Below are positions 25,697-34,843 of a DNA stretch of 64,000 nt, piece by piece (the stretch's first letter is position 1; every line of letters starts with the position of its first letter). Made by a program: the position numbers and the translations under genes. This stretch comes from Bryobacterales bacterium KBS 96 (GTDB lineage: Bacteria > Acidobacteriota > Terriglobia > Bryobacterales > Bryobacteraceae): contig KB906767.1 in the NCBI GenBank assembly GCA_000381625.1, positions 3,057,304-3,121,303 of the forward strand. The letters are read 5' to 3'. Under the pieces are notes generated by a model. It was given only the letters and a program-made list of their open reading frames with translations, was not told the origin of the DNA and did no database searches.

Positions 25697-27397
25697 TTAT
25701 TGCACCCGGAACCAGGGGGGCGCTTCCGGTATCGCCTCGCCATCGGCTCGCGGGTCTGATGCCCCGAAATTCACTCCGGCGCCATTCCGCATTACGGCAT
25801 TGCCCCGCCCCATGTCGAGTGAGTATGCGCCTACTACCTGAATCTGGTGGCCTTTCGCCGCAAGTTCTTTGCGCACAGATTCGGGAACACGCGATTCCAT
25901 CAGAAGGTCGCAGCCTTCGAAAGTCAGCTTTGTAAACCGCGCCGCTTCGAGCGCGGCCTGGATGTTCATCCCGAAATCGGCAACATTCGATACGAACTGT
26001 GCATGCGCCTGGGCCTGATTGAAGCCGCCCATGATCCCAAATCCAATCTTCACGTCTCCCTTCTGCATAAACGCCGGGATGATGGTGTGCAGCGGGCGTT
26101 TTCGCGGCGCAAGAGAATTGGGAAGGTTCGGCTCCACGCGAAAAAGAGCGCCCCGGTTCTGTAGAGCGAATCCAGTGTGCGGAGCCACCAACCCGCTCCC
26201 GAAGGCGCTGAAATTGCTCTGTATCAAAGAAACGATATTGCCATCACGGTCGATCACGCTGAGATACGTGGTCTCGCTGGCCATCGCATTCAATTCCGAA
26301 AGCAGTTGAGACGGAAGCACCTGGCATTGAGCGCGATCTTGAATCAGCTTCGCGCGTTTGGCGGCGAGTTCTTTTGAGAGCAACGCCTTCACCGGTATCG
26401 GACCAAACCGGGGGTCACCGATGTACTTCGCGAGGTCCGCGTATGCGAGTTTCTTGGCTTCGATCATGACGTGCAATGCCTGAACGCTGTTGTGGCCGTA
26501 TTCGGCCAGCGGGAAGCGCTCCATAATGTTCAGCATGGAAAGCGCCGCAATGCCTTGGCTATTTGGTGGGAGTTCGAAAACCGTCCAGCCATGATAAGTC
26601 GTGGAGATCGGTTCCACCCACTCAGGCTGAAACGCAGTCAGATCTTCTTTCGACAGCAAGCCGCCCTGCGCTTTCGAGAACGCCACGATCGCGTCCGCTG
26701 TCGGTCCTTCGTAAAACCCGTCGCGGCCCTTCTCAGCGATGCGCCTCAGCGACTCCGCCAAATCCGCATCCCGAAAAATGTCGCCCGTGTCCGGCGCCTT
26801 TCCTCCGGGAAGAAATGTGGATGCAAATCCGGGAGACTTCGCGAGCACTTTGCCGGCCTGCTCCCAGACCTTTGCGTCCATTTCGGTAACGGGAACTCCA
26901 TTCACCGCATAGTAGATAGCCGGCGCCAGATCGTGCGAGAGCGGCAGCTTTCCGAATCGATCGTGAAGCGCGCTCCATCCCGCCACCGCGCCTGGCACAG
27001 TAACCGAAAAGATGCTGTTCGACGGAATCTGTTTCGTGAAGCCCTTTGCCGCGAGGGCGGAAATGCTCATCGCCGCGGGAGCCCAACCGCTGGAATTCAG
27101 CCCATAAATCTTTTTCGTTTTGGCATCGTAGACAATGGCAAACAGATCGCCGCCGACGCCGTTCATCATCGGCTCAATTACGCCCAGCGCGGCGTTAGCG
27201 GCAATTGCGGCGTCCACTGCGTTACCGCCATGTTCAAGGACCGAGGCGCCGGCCTCCGAAGCGAGGGTCTGGCTGGTCGCAACAATGCCCGACCGGCTGA
27301 TAACCATCGATCTGGCGTAATCGCGACTAGGCGCCTGCGCCGCAAAAATAGATATTGGCGCCATGGCAAGCACGATGAGCAAAACAGTGAAGCGCAA
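25697..27397 (-). CDS. ggt: Gamma-glutamyltransferase precursor
   Basis: Exported enzyme that hydrolyses or transfers the gamma-glutamyl group of glutathione and related peptides. The 566 residues start with a Sec signal peptide (about 1-20, cleaved near FAAQA). The large-subunit half has VDAAIAANAALGVIEPMMNG and GVGGDLFAIVYD. Self-cleavage should occur before Thr 376 in ASETTYLSVIDRDGN, generating the catalytic N-terminal Thr of the small subunit. The small-subunit body continues with FGIMGGFNQAQAHAQFVSNV. The start is 21 bases after the stop of a DUF4380 gene, the last of a long co-directional run. Acylase and cephalosporin-type relatives cannot be excluded. Confidence 0.92.
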   Translation of the reverse strand: MRFTVLLIVLAMAPISIFAAQAPSRDYARSMVISRSGIVATSQTLASEAGASVLEHGGNAVDAAIAANAALGVIEPMMNGVGGDLFAIVYDAKTKKIYGLNSSGWAPAAMSISALAAKGFTKQIPSNSIFSVTVPGAVAGWSALHDRFGKLPLSHDLAPAIYYAVNGVPVTEMDAKVWEQAGKVLAKSPGFASTFLPGGKAPDTGDIFRDADLAESLRRIAEKGRDGFYEGPTADAIVAFSKAQGGLLSKEDLTAFQPEWVEPISTTYHGWTVFELPPNSQGIAALSMLNIMERFPLAEYGHNSVQALHVMIEAKKLAYADLAKYIGDPRFGPIPVKALLSKELAAKRAKLIQDRAQCQVLPSQLLSELNAMASETTYLSVIDRDGNIVSLIQSNFSAFGSGLVAPHTGFALQNRGALFRVEPNLPNSLAPRKRPLHTIIPAFMQKGDVKIGFGIMGGFNQAQAHAQFVSNVADFGMNIQAALEAARFTKLTFEGCDLLMESRVPESVRKELAAKGHQIQVVGAYSLDMGRGNAVMRNGAGVNFGASDPRADGEAIPEAPPWFRVQ

Positions 27398-27418
27398 AAG
27401 CGGTCTCCTCAGAATGGC

Positions 27419-28387
27419 CTATTTCACTAAAGGTTTGAACACCCGGTCAAGTTCTTCGTCGCTGATCGAATTCAGCTTTACGCCCTTTGCCAGCGACCAA
27501 CGTTCCGTATGTGTCACGGACTGGCCCTGTCCAAGAGTCGCCAGCGGGCCAAGCGTTTCCATCTCCAGAAACTTATTATCCGTATACATTTCGAACGAGC
27601 ACCCGAAATCGGGATAACCTTCGGGCTTGCCCGGCGCGTCGGATTGCTTCACGAACAACTGGCCCCCGTTCAGATACCCGGCGAATGTATGCGAGTTGAA
27701 CAAGCCGGCCTTTTGCGATTCCTTCACCTTCGGGTTGTTCTTCAGGACGATGTACTTCTTTGTGAACACCCAGCGCTTATCCGAAAAATCCGTATAGGCC
27801 CACATCGTCAGAGGATTCGTGGGAGCCAGAATTTCATCGTGGCTTCCCCGCGGAGGAAAGCCCGCGATGGCCATTCCTCCTGGCGCCATCTGCGTGAGCG
27901 CCCACGCGGCAAGATGCCGGGGTTTGGCCAGGGTATTCGTGATCTTGTGAATGACCTCGACGTCGGTTCCGGACGGCGCGAGCTTAATGGTGATCTCTTT
28001 CTGAAGCCCGGTCTCTGGCTCGACAGGCTGAACAAAAGAGATCACGTCGCCCTTCACGGTCGCCTTGACCGGGCCGTTGTCGAGAGCATAGGTGTCGGGA
28101 ATGGATTCGGGCGCTGCCCACAGGCGGTGCCCACCGCGCATCATCCACTGCTTCTCTCCCGATTTTCCGAGCTGTTCTTTGAATTCGACAAAGACATTCT
28201 TCCCGCCCACGAAGGCATAGCGCATGATGCGCGGCCCAACGTCGCTCGTGGCGATCAGTTCTACGTCTCCGTTCGTGATCCGGTAGCAATTCGGCCAGCC
28301 ATCGTATGGCGTTTTCTCAATCGTTACGGCAGCATTCATAATTAATGAGGTTCCAAGCAGCAAAAGAACAGCGGTAAACGTGCGCAT
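27419..28387 (-). CDS. Exported DUF4380-type protein (aldose-epimerase-like fold)
   Basis: 322 residues with a Sec signal peptide (about 1-19) followed by a beta-rich body: RITNGDVELIATSDVGPRIM, GGHRLWAAPES and RHLAAWALTQMAPGGMAI are typical of DUF4380 proteins, which share the galactose-mutarotase fold. No enzymatic activity is established for the family; carbohydrate binding or epimerisation in the periplasm is a reasonable guess. It lies 21 bases before ggt and 35 bases after the methyltransferase gene on the same strand. Confidence 0.75.
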   Translation of the reverse strand: MRTFTAVLLLLGTSLIMNAAVTIEKTPYDGWPNCYRITNGDVELIATSDVGPRIMRYAFVGGKNVFVEFKEQLGKSGEKQWMMRGGHRLWAAPESIPDTYALDNGPVKATVKGDVISFVQPVEPETGLQKEITIKLAPSGTDVEVIHKITNTLAKPRHLAAWALTQMAPGGMAIAGFPPRGSHDEILAPTNPLTMWAYTDFSDKRWVFTKKYIVLKNNPKVKESQKAGLFNSHTFAGYLNGGQLFVKQSDAPGKPEGYPDFGCSFEMYTDNKFLEMETLGPLATLGQGQSVTHTERWSLAKGVKLNSISDEELDRVFKPLVK

Positions 28388-28422
28388 TGTCGCCTATTAT
28401 GTCGCATGCGGCTCCAGCCTGC

Positions 28423-29436
28423 TTACGGTTTTCTCGCCAGCACGGCATCCAGAACCGTTCCGGTCCGGCGGCATTGGATGGCCCGAAAACCCGCTGGTTC
28501 AAGCAGCGCGCGGTAGTCGGAACAAGCACGCTCCTTGCCATCGGTGCAGACAAGCATGTTCAAATTCTGCATGAGCGCGAAAACCGGCCCTGAGCGGTCT
28601 TCGTTCAGAAGCGCTTCGGAAATCAAAAGGCCGCCGCCGGGCGGCAACGCGGCGTAAATCTTTCGGAGTAAGCGTTGGACCTTGTCCTCGCTCCAGTCGT
28701 GAAGAATACGGCCAAGCGAATACAAATCGGCAGGCGGTAATTCGTCGCTAAAGAAATCGCCCGCAACAAACCTGATACGACCGGTTAACGAACTTTCCTC
28801 GATATGCTCGCGGGCATAGGGCTCTACTTGCGGCAGATCGAATACAGTCGCCACCATGTCGCGATAGACGCTGCAGGCGGCGATGCAGAGGTGGCCAGTC
28901 GCTCCACCCAGATCGACGAGACGCTTAAATGGACTCAAGTCGAACGTCTGGATTATCCGATTCGACGAGATACGGCCGAAACCATGCATACCACCTAAAA
29001 AGCCGCGGCTCGATTCTTCACTGCGGAAGAAATGCGCAAACAGAGAATCCCGGCTGCCGAACGTCTGTTCCCATCGATTCGTTCCTTCGCGCACCGCTTC
29101 TTCGAGATGCGACCACAACGGGTAGAGACTCTTGTCCGAATAAACAATGTATCCGGCCAAGGTGTCCGGGCTGCCGGAAACGAGGTATCGAGAACTGATT
29201 GGAGTATTTGCATATTGGGCGCCTTCGCGCGCCAGCAGTCCCAATCCGACGCAACCGTCGAGTAGCCGTGTAAGCGCGTCGGCATCACAGTCGAGCGCCA
29301 TAGCCAGTTCCGCGGCGGCGGCGGACTGAACGACAAGCCGGTCGAAGACGCCTAACGACACGGCGGTAAACATCGTCTTAGATCGTCGGAACGCTTCTAT
29401 CAGATCAAGAATTGGATTTGGTTCGGTGGATGTCAT
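28423..29436 (-). CDS. SAM-dependent O-methyltransferase (acetylserotonin O-methyltransferase-like)
   Basis: 337-residue class I methyltransferase with the two-domain plant-caffeate/ASMT layout: an N-terminal dimerisation winged helix (LIEAFRRSKTMFTAVSLGVF) and a catalytic domain with LVDLGGATGHLCIAACSVYR, the SAM site, then DLYSLGRILHDWSED and GGGLLISEALL. The open frame extends to 29667 but the extra 77 Arg-rich residues are antisense shadow of thiL. The ATG at 29436 overlaps the thiL stop by ATGA, so I start there. Such enzymes methylate phenolic or quinone hydroxyls; the substrate here is unknown and the coupling to thiL is unexpected. Confidence 0.85.
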   Translation of the reverse strand: MTSTEPNPILDLIEAFRRSKTMFTAVSLGVFDRLVVQSAAAAELAMALDCDADALTRLLDGCVGLGLLAREGAQYANTPISSRYLVSGSPDTLAGYIVYSDKSLYPLWSHLEEAVREGTNRWEQTFGSRDSLFAHFFRSEESSRGFLGGMHGFGRISSNRIIQTFDLSPFKRLVDLGGATGHLCIAACSVYRDMVATVFDLPQVEPYAREHIEESSLTGRIRFVAGDFFSDELPPADLYSLGRILHDWSEDKVQRLLRKIYAALPPGGGLLISEALLNEDRSGPVFALMQNLNMLVCTDGKERACSDYRALLEPAGFRAIQCRRTGTVLDAVLARKP

Positions 29437-30329
29437 CGAAAATGATCGAAGCCAAGCGGCCGAAGCGGCTCGCCGGCCAAGGTGATTTTCCTCGGTGTGT
29501 TCGTGATCGCGCCGATGCGAGTGACGGGCAGCCCAGCTATCTTCTTTGGGATTCGCAACTGTGGAGCAACGGTAAACAAGAGCTCGTAATCTTCGCCGCC
29601 GTGCAGTGCCTGCTCGAGCGAGGCGCCTTTCGCAATCGGCAGCCGGCCGTCGAGCGTCGCGCCGCACTTCGATTCTTCACACAAGCGATAGAGATCCAGC
29701 GATAAGCCATCGCTGAGATCCATTCCGGCCGTCGCAATCGTACGCAGCTTCAACCCAGCCTCGATACGCGGTTGAGGACGTTTCTGCCGCCGCCAGTTTG
29801 CTCCACGCATTACCGCGAGTCCAGCCGCGGCCCCGCCGAGTTCGCCAGTAACACAAATGGAATCGCCAGGGCGCGCGGTGCTGCGCAGCATAGCTCTGCC
29901 GCGCGCCGTCCGCCCGCAACACATCACGTCCACTGTGATTCGCTCCGAACGAGCAAGATCCCCGCCCGCAAGCGCAATTTTGTAGCGCCCGGCAAGATCC
30001 ATCAGACTTTTGTAGAAGCCACGCAACCAATGCTGAGTCAGTTTTTGCGGGAAGGCCAGCGATACGAGACAGAAGACCGGTTCGGCGCCCATGGCCGCCA
30101 AATCCGAAAGACTTCGGGCAAGCGCTTTATGTCCGACATCGCCCGCCGTGTGAGTATCCGTCGTGAAGTGCCGATCTTCAATCACGAAATCCGTGGTGAA
30201 AACCAGATCTTCGTTGGGCCTCGGCCGTAGCACGGCGCAGTCGTCGCCAACGCCTTGTATTAGGCCGGTCCTGCCGGGCAATTGTTGCGCGAAGCCTCGA
30301 ATCATGCGAATAAGATCCGTTTCGCGCAT
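29433..30329 (-). CDS. thiL: Thiamine-monophosphate kinase ThiL
   Basis: ATP-dependent kinase of 298 residues that makes thiamine pyrophosphate from thiamine phosphate, the last step of the pathway. It has the PurM/ThiL layout: GVGDDCAVLRP at residue 26 onward, DFVIEDRHFTTDTHTAGDVG, LSDLAAMGAEPVFCLVSLAF, AGGDLARSERITVDV and MDLSDGLSLDLYRLCEES. It sits in a packed run, 9 bases after the second Hsp70 gene and overlapping the methyltransferase start by four bases. No other thi genes are in view. Confidence 0.95.
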   Translation of the reverse strand: MRETDLIRMIRGFAQQLPGRTGLIQGVGDDCAVLRPRPNEDLVFTTDFVIEDRHFTTDTHTAGDVGHKALARSLSDLAAMGAEPVFCLVSLAFPQKLTQHWLRGFYKSLMDLAGRYKIALAGGDLARSERITVDVMCCGRTARGRAMLRSTARPGDSICVTGELGGAAAGLAVMRGANWRRQKRPQPRIEAGLKLRTIATAGMDLSDGLSLDLYRLCEESKCGATLDGRLPIAKGASLEQALHGGEDYELLFTVAPQLRIPKKIAGLPVTRIGAITNTPRKITLAGEPLRPLGFDHFR

Positions 30330-30338
30330 GAGTTTGCG

Positions 30339-33029
30339 TTATTGAGCGGCGCCTGCCAGCACCAATCCCTCGGGCAACGCCTCGCCGTATGTTCTGCTCG
30401 ATGCCGCCAGCGCATCTTCTTCGCCGGTAAGCCTTCGGAGCAGGCGCGCCTGGTCGGGGCTTGCTTCGCAGGCGCGGCGGACTAATTGCAGGGTTCCAGG
30501 CGGCAAATCACGAGCGCTGTCTCCGGTTTGGCGTGACATCTCGATCGCTGCTTCCAGCAGCGCCGGCGTGTGCGGCCTTGCAAGAATTGTTTCCACCCAG
30601 CGGGCTGCCACCGACGGCGAGACCACCTGATTGATGGGCCCGCGGAACAACACTCGAGCCCCCAGACGCGAGAGGCACCAAAGGCAAGTCTCAACCATTT
30701 CGTTCTGCTTTAGTTTTGCAATCAGCGCGTCGCCGAGTTGCACCTTGGTCTGTTGCGGCAGCAATTCGAGACTGGCTGCCGTGCGCCACATTTCACGCAG
30801 GAGGCTTGGATTGACGCGTTGCTTTCGTTTCTGCTTCGGCAACAAAGTGGGCGCAAGCCGCTGAAAGATGTCGGCCTGCTGGTTACGGTTAAAACCGCCG
30901 GCGAGCCGTCCACAGAAGACCCACCACTCCACTTCGCATTGCACCTGGTTGCCGAACGTTACGCCGCCTGAATAGATCCTGCGTATCTGCTCGATTCGAA
31001 ATTCATCACCGGGAAATCCGAACCCGGGCCGCAGACAAAAGCCGGCCAAATTCAGCCATCGCGCTTCATGCGCGGCGTTCTTGCGCCGCCCGTCGCTGAG
31101 GACCAGCAGCTTATCGGCGAACGCACGAATGATCGCAAGCGGCCACGATTGACGTCCGAGTGAAAGCACTTGCTCCATGTGTGAAGGTAGCTGCTCCGGC
31201 GCGATTTCCGAAGCGGCCGACCCGAACACGTGGTTGAGTAACTCTTCGGCTCGGCGTTGCGCTTCCTCGCTGACAACGGCGGTGGAACGCACGGCGCCCG
31301 TCTGAACGCCTTCGGTGTCGCCGGATGATTTCCGAAGTTGAAACTGCAGCCGCCATCGATGCTCGCTGATTCTCGATTCGGCCCACGCTTCGAGCGTGCC
31401 CACCTCGCTCAAGCGGGCTCCGACAATCACCGGAATCAATTTCTCCCCGCCCTTGCCGAAGCGGATAACGGCATGTAGCGGCGCGTGAAGCCGTGGCTCC
31501 GACGCGGGATCGGTCGCATTCTCAGGAACCGGAAAGCTCACGACGTCACCCGGACGATCTTCCGTCCGCAGAAGCGAACTATACAAGCGAAACGCAACCG
31601 GCTTGTTGGCCACAAGTTGCAAATCCGTCTGCTCTAAGCGAATCTCTTGCCCTTCTTCGGACCCGCGCGGCACAAGGCAGACCGCGCGAACCGCTTCAGG
31701 ATTATCCTCTTGAAGCCCAAGGAAGTAGGAGCGCGGCAAGCCGCCACGCACCAGGACGCCGCTGCCGGTCGTGCGCGCATATCCGTAATAGGCAGCTCCA
31801 ATTGCAACCGCAAGGTCCAGATCCTGATTTTCGAATACCTGAGGGCGCCGCCCATACCAGTGTTCGACGACATCGCGGACACGGTCCCGAAATACAGCCG
31901 GAATGAAGAAGCCTCCATTGAAGAGAATCGCGTCAACTCCGTTTTGCGCTTCCGGAGCGGTCGACAGAAAAGCGGCGAGGTGGCGCGTGATCGCCGGATC
32001 TGAAACAAAGGGCAAACCCAGCTCGCGGAACACACTCTGTTTGTCTTGCTGCGGTTTATCGTTGAGATTACAAGGCGGCAGAAATCCGTCGAGCGCGAGT
32101 TCCAGGACTTCATCACGGGCGATTGTCGCCTTTAATGTTCCGCCGATCAGCGCAGAGCCGGCGCCCACCACGGTGATCTCGGCGCTGGCCGGACCGCCGG
32201 GAATCAGCATCTGTTCCTTCACGCTCGAACACTGCCGGCGCAAAGCGCTCCGCTGCCGCAGAGATAGCGATCTGCCGAGCTTCGACTCCGCCAGCCAGGA
32301 AAGCGTCAGGTCGAGATTGTCGCCACCGAGCAGTAAATGCCGACCAACTGTCGTCCGCGTAAACTGGACGCGGTCCCCTTCACGTTCCACACGAATCAGC
32401 GTGAAATCGGTTGTACCGCCTCCTACATCGCAGACCAGGACAATCTGGCCGTCGAATAGTTCTTTATTCGACCGCGCCAGATGCATCGAGATCCACGCGT
32501 AGAAGGCAGCCGCCGGTTCTTCAAGTAAAGTGAGCTTTTCAATGCCGACCGAACGCGCAGCTTCAACAGTGAGTTCGCGCGCCTCTTCATCGAAACTCGC
32601 CGGCACGGTAAGCACAACGTCCTGTTCAGTCAGCGGAACGTCCTTCGCCGATTCCCAGGCATGCCGCAGATACGCGAGATAGCGCGATGAGGCCTCAACC
32701 GGCGAAAGCACGCGGCCCGCTTCTTCGGAATCCCAAGGCAGAATCTTCGCCGTACGGTCCACTTCGGAATTGGAAAGCCACGATTTCGCCGAATGCACCG
32801 TCTTCGTTGGCACGAGCGCGCCTTGCTCGCGAGCCCATGCGCCGACAACCGGCGGGTCGCTCAGGTAAAGAAACGACGGCAGTGTCCGGAGCGCGGCACG
32901 GCGGTTCGCATCTACTTGTTGCTCAATCGGAAGCGTGTGGATGGGAGGATAATCCGCTTCCGCCGCTTCCTGCGGATCGATATAAGCTAGCGCCGAGTTA
33001 GTTGTCCCTAAGTCGATGCCGACTTTCAT
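30339..33029 (-). CDS. Large Hsp70-family protein (DUF3731-type C-terminus)
   Basis: 896 residues from the ATG at 33029, which overlaps the stop of the preceding Hsp70 gene by ATGA. The N-terminal ATPase has the phosphate loop VGIDLGTTNSALAYI, the connect and second phosphate motif CDVGGGTTDFTLI, and adenosine-site GVDAILFNGGFF. Instead of the DnaK peptide-binding domain there is a diverged region and a long Leu/Arg-rich helical C-terminus of about 300 residues, as in proteins carrying DUF3731. No DnaJ or GrpE gene adjoins. The sequence suggests an Hsp70-like ATPase with a dedicated partner, not a general chaperone. Its function is unknown in the family. Confidence 0.85.
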   Translation of the reverse strand: MKVGIDLGTTNSALAYIDPQEAAEADYPPIHTLPIEQQVDANRRAALRTLPSFLYLSDPPVVGAWAREQGALVPTKTVHSAKSWLSNSEVDRTAKILPWDSEEAGRVLSPVEASSRYLAYLRHAWESAKDVPLTEQDVVLTVPASFDEEARELTVEAARSVGIEKLTLLEEPAAAFYAWISMHLARSNKELFDGQIVLVCDVGGGTTDFTLIRVEREGDRVQFTRTTVGRHLLLGGDNLDLTLSWLAESKLGRSLSLRQRSALRRQCSSVKEQMLIPGGPASAEITVVGAGSALIGGTLKATIARDEVLELALDGFLPPCNLNDKPQQDKQSVFRELGLPFVSDPAITRHLAAFLSTAPEAQNGVDAILFNGGFFIPAVFRDRVRDVVEHWYGRRPQVFENQDLDLAVAIGAAYYGYARTTGSGVLVRGGLPRSYFLGLQEDNPEAVRAVCLVPRGSEEGQEIRLEQTDLQLVANKPVAFRLYSSLLRTEDRPGDVVSFPVPENATDPASEPRLHAPLHAVIRFGKGGEKLIPVIVGARLSEVGTLEAWAESRISEHRWRLQFQLRKSSGDTEGVQTGAVRSTAVVSEEAQRRAEELLNHVFGSAASEIAPEQLPSHMEQVLSLGRQSWPLAIIRAFADKLLVLSDGRRKNAAHEARWLNLAGFCLRPGFGFPGDEFRIEQIRRIYSGGVTFGNQVQCEVEWWVFCGRLAGGFNRNQQADIFQRLAPTLLPKQKRKQRVNPSLLREMWRTAASLELLPQQTKVQLGDALIAKLKQNEMVETCLWCLSRLGARVLFRGPINQVVSPSVAARWVETILARPHTPALLEAAIEMSRQTGDSARDLPPGTLQLVRRACEASPDQARLLRRLTGEEDALAASSRTYGEALPEGLVLAGAAQ

Positions 33030-34834
33030 GCGGCATGCCGCTCCCGTACATTGAACTCGAGTTTCCAGCGGCGGCCGTCTTTCGCGACGCACCACAACTC
33101 GAGTATGCCGGTTTCTGTCACATCGCTTTCGAGAGTCACCGGAACGATCTCCTCGCCTCGCCCGTCGTTCTCCTGCGCCGGAAGAAAGACTTCAATCGGC
33201 GCCAGTTCTTCGAAATCGTCGCCTATCTCGTCAATCATGGTCCCGGGGGCATCGGTTTTGCGGGACAGAGATGAAAAAAAGCGGAACTCCGCGGGCTCGC
33301 CGACAACTAGTGCAAACTTCCGCTGCGGCAGCTCCACCTTAGAGCCTTCTTCCAACCCGAAGGGAACCACGGCCAGCGCTTTCATCGGAGCCGCCACTCC
33401 CGGCACGGCGGGCATGGGGCTCTCGATGCCGACGTAGTACGTGCGGGGCACGCCTCCGCGAATCCGAACCCCTTTGCCGCTGCGTGCAAGGCCATAATAC
33501 GCGGCGCCGTGAGCAACTGAGTGCATCAGGTCGCTTTGTTTCGTCTCATTTTCGAGCACCGTCAGACGCGGCGCGCCCGCTTGCGCGACCCAATTCTGCA
33601 GAACCTCCGCCACACGCTCCTCAATGGCAGCGGCCTGCAGTACACCTCCATTGAAAAGCAAGTGAGTGGGCTTCGCAATTCCACCTTCGCCGGTGTTCTT
33701 GGCCGCCTGCCGGAGAAACTGCGCGAGATGTTTGGTCACGGCGGGGTCGGAGGCATAATTCAACCCGGCTTCGAGCAGCCCGGCGCGCCTCTGCTTTTGC
33801 GGCGCCGCATCGGGAGGAGCTTCCGGGAAAAACCCGTCGAGGAGAAGCAAGCGGACTTCGTTGCGAGTCAGCTTCGCTCGAACGGTGCCTCCGATCAGAC
33901 CCGTGCCACGCCCCAAAATGGCAATTGGAAATTCGGCGCCGCCTTCAGGCGAGAGCAGCTTCTCCTTTGCGGCGCGGCACTGCTGCCACAGAGCATGAAA
34001 CTGCACGGCATCGAGCTTTGTGTTCTTCTCAGCGAGTTGCCGTTCGACATGGCGCGCAAGCGCCAGATCCATATTGTCGCCGCCCAGCAGAATATGCTCG
34101 CCGACGGCGACGCGTTCCAGTTGCAGTTCGCCGCCTTTTTCGGTGACCGCAATTAACGTGAAGTCGGTGGTTCCTCCGCCAATATCGACAACCAGAATCA
34201 AATCGCCTGGTTTCACCTGCTCGCGCCAGTTCGGGTTTCGTGCGATCCAGGCGTAAAACGCCGCCTGCGGCTCTTCGAGAACAGTGACATCGCCGTACGC
34301 CGCCAGCTTCGCGGCACGTTGCGTCAATTCGCGCGCGGCCGCATCGAACGATGCCGGCACCGTAATGAACACAATCTGTTGATCGAGCTTAGCCTCGGAG
34401 TGCTGCTGGTCCCAGGCCGATTTAATATGCAGCAGATATTGCCGCGATGCCTCAAGCGGCGATACCTTTGCAACTCCCTCCGGCGCGGCGAGCGGAAGGA
34501 GAGGCTCGGTCGGATCTGCATTCTGGCTGGATAGCCAGGATTTCGCCGAGCTTACCAGACGAGTTGCGTTTTCCACCCCGCGCTTCTGCGCGAGCCGTCC
34601 GACTATATAAGATGGCCGCTCGTCCCAAGGCAGCGCAAGCGCGCCTTCCACAAATTCGGACGGCCCGGGAATATATAAGGACGAAGGCAAAAGCGTTTCC
34701 ACCCCCACTTCGCCCGGATTCACCAGTTGGGGAATTGAAAAGAGATTGACAACCGCCTCATCCGCCGCAGTCTCTACAAACGCCAGAGCGCTGTTAGTTG
34801 TGCCGAGATCGATTCCAAGTATGTACTGCTGCAT
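33026..34834 (-). CDS. Hsp70-family protein paired with DUF2760
   Basis: 602-residue Hsp70-like ATPase. Nucleotide-binding motifs: LGIDLGTTNSALAFVETA near the start, IVFITVPASFDAAARELTQR, VVDIGGGTTDFTLIAVTEKG and LLFNGGVLQAAAIEERV. The C-terminal 150 residues form a beta-rich domain that is shorter than in DnaK and has no lid-like helical end. It starts 9 bases after a DUF2760 gene and overlaps the next, larger Hsp70 gene by four bases. The two Hsp70s share the ATPase region (including SAKSWLS) and presumably act together. What they bind is unknown. Confidence 0.87.
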   Translation of the reverse strand: MQQYILGIDLGTTNSALAFVETAADEAVVNLFSIPQLVNPGEVGVETLLPSSLYIPGPSEFVEGALALPWDERPSYIVGRLAQKRGVENATRLVSSAKSWLSSQNADPTEPLLPLAAPEGVAKVSPLEASRQYLLHIKSAWDQQHSEAKLDQQIVFITVPASFDAAARELTQRAAKLAAYGDVTVLEEPQAAFYAWIARNPNWREQVKPGDLILVVDIGGGTTDFTLIAVTEKGGELQLERVAVGEHILLGGDNMDLALARHVERQLAEKNTKLDAVQFHALWQQCRAAKEKLLSPEGGAEFPIAILGRGTGLIGGTVRAKLTRNEVRLLLLDGFFPEAPPDAAPQKQRRAGLLEAGLNYASDPAVTKHLAQFLRQAAKNTGEGGIAKPTHLLFNGGVLQAAAIEERVAEVLQNWVAQAGAPRLTVLENETKQSDLMHSVAHGAAYYGLARSGKGVRIRGGVPRTYYVGIESPMPAVPGVAAPMKALAVVPFGLEEGSKVELPQRKFALVVGEPAEFRFFSSLSRKTDAPGTMIDEIGDDFEELAPIEVFLPAQENDGRGEEIVPVTLESDVTETGILELWCVAKDGRRWKLEFNVRERHAA

Positions 34835-34843
34835 AGTGTGCGT

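Noticed and set aside
26471-28345. Two long plus-strand frames (319 and 278 codons) opposite ggt and the DUF4380 gene
   Set aside because: Antisense shadows with Arg/His-heavy composition; the opposite-strand genes have signal peptides and conserved motifs.
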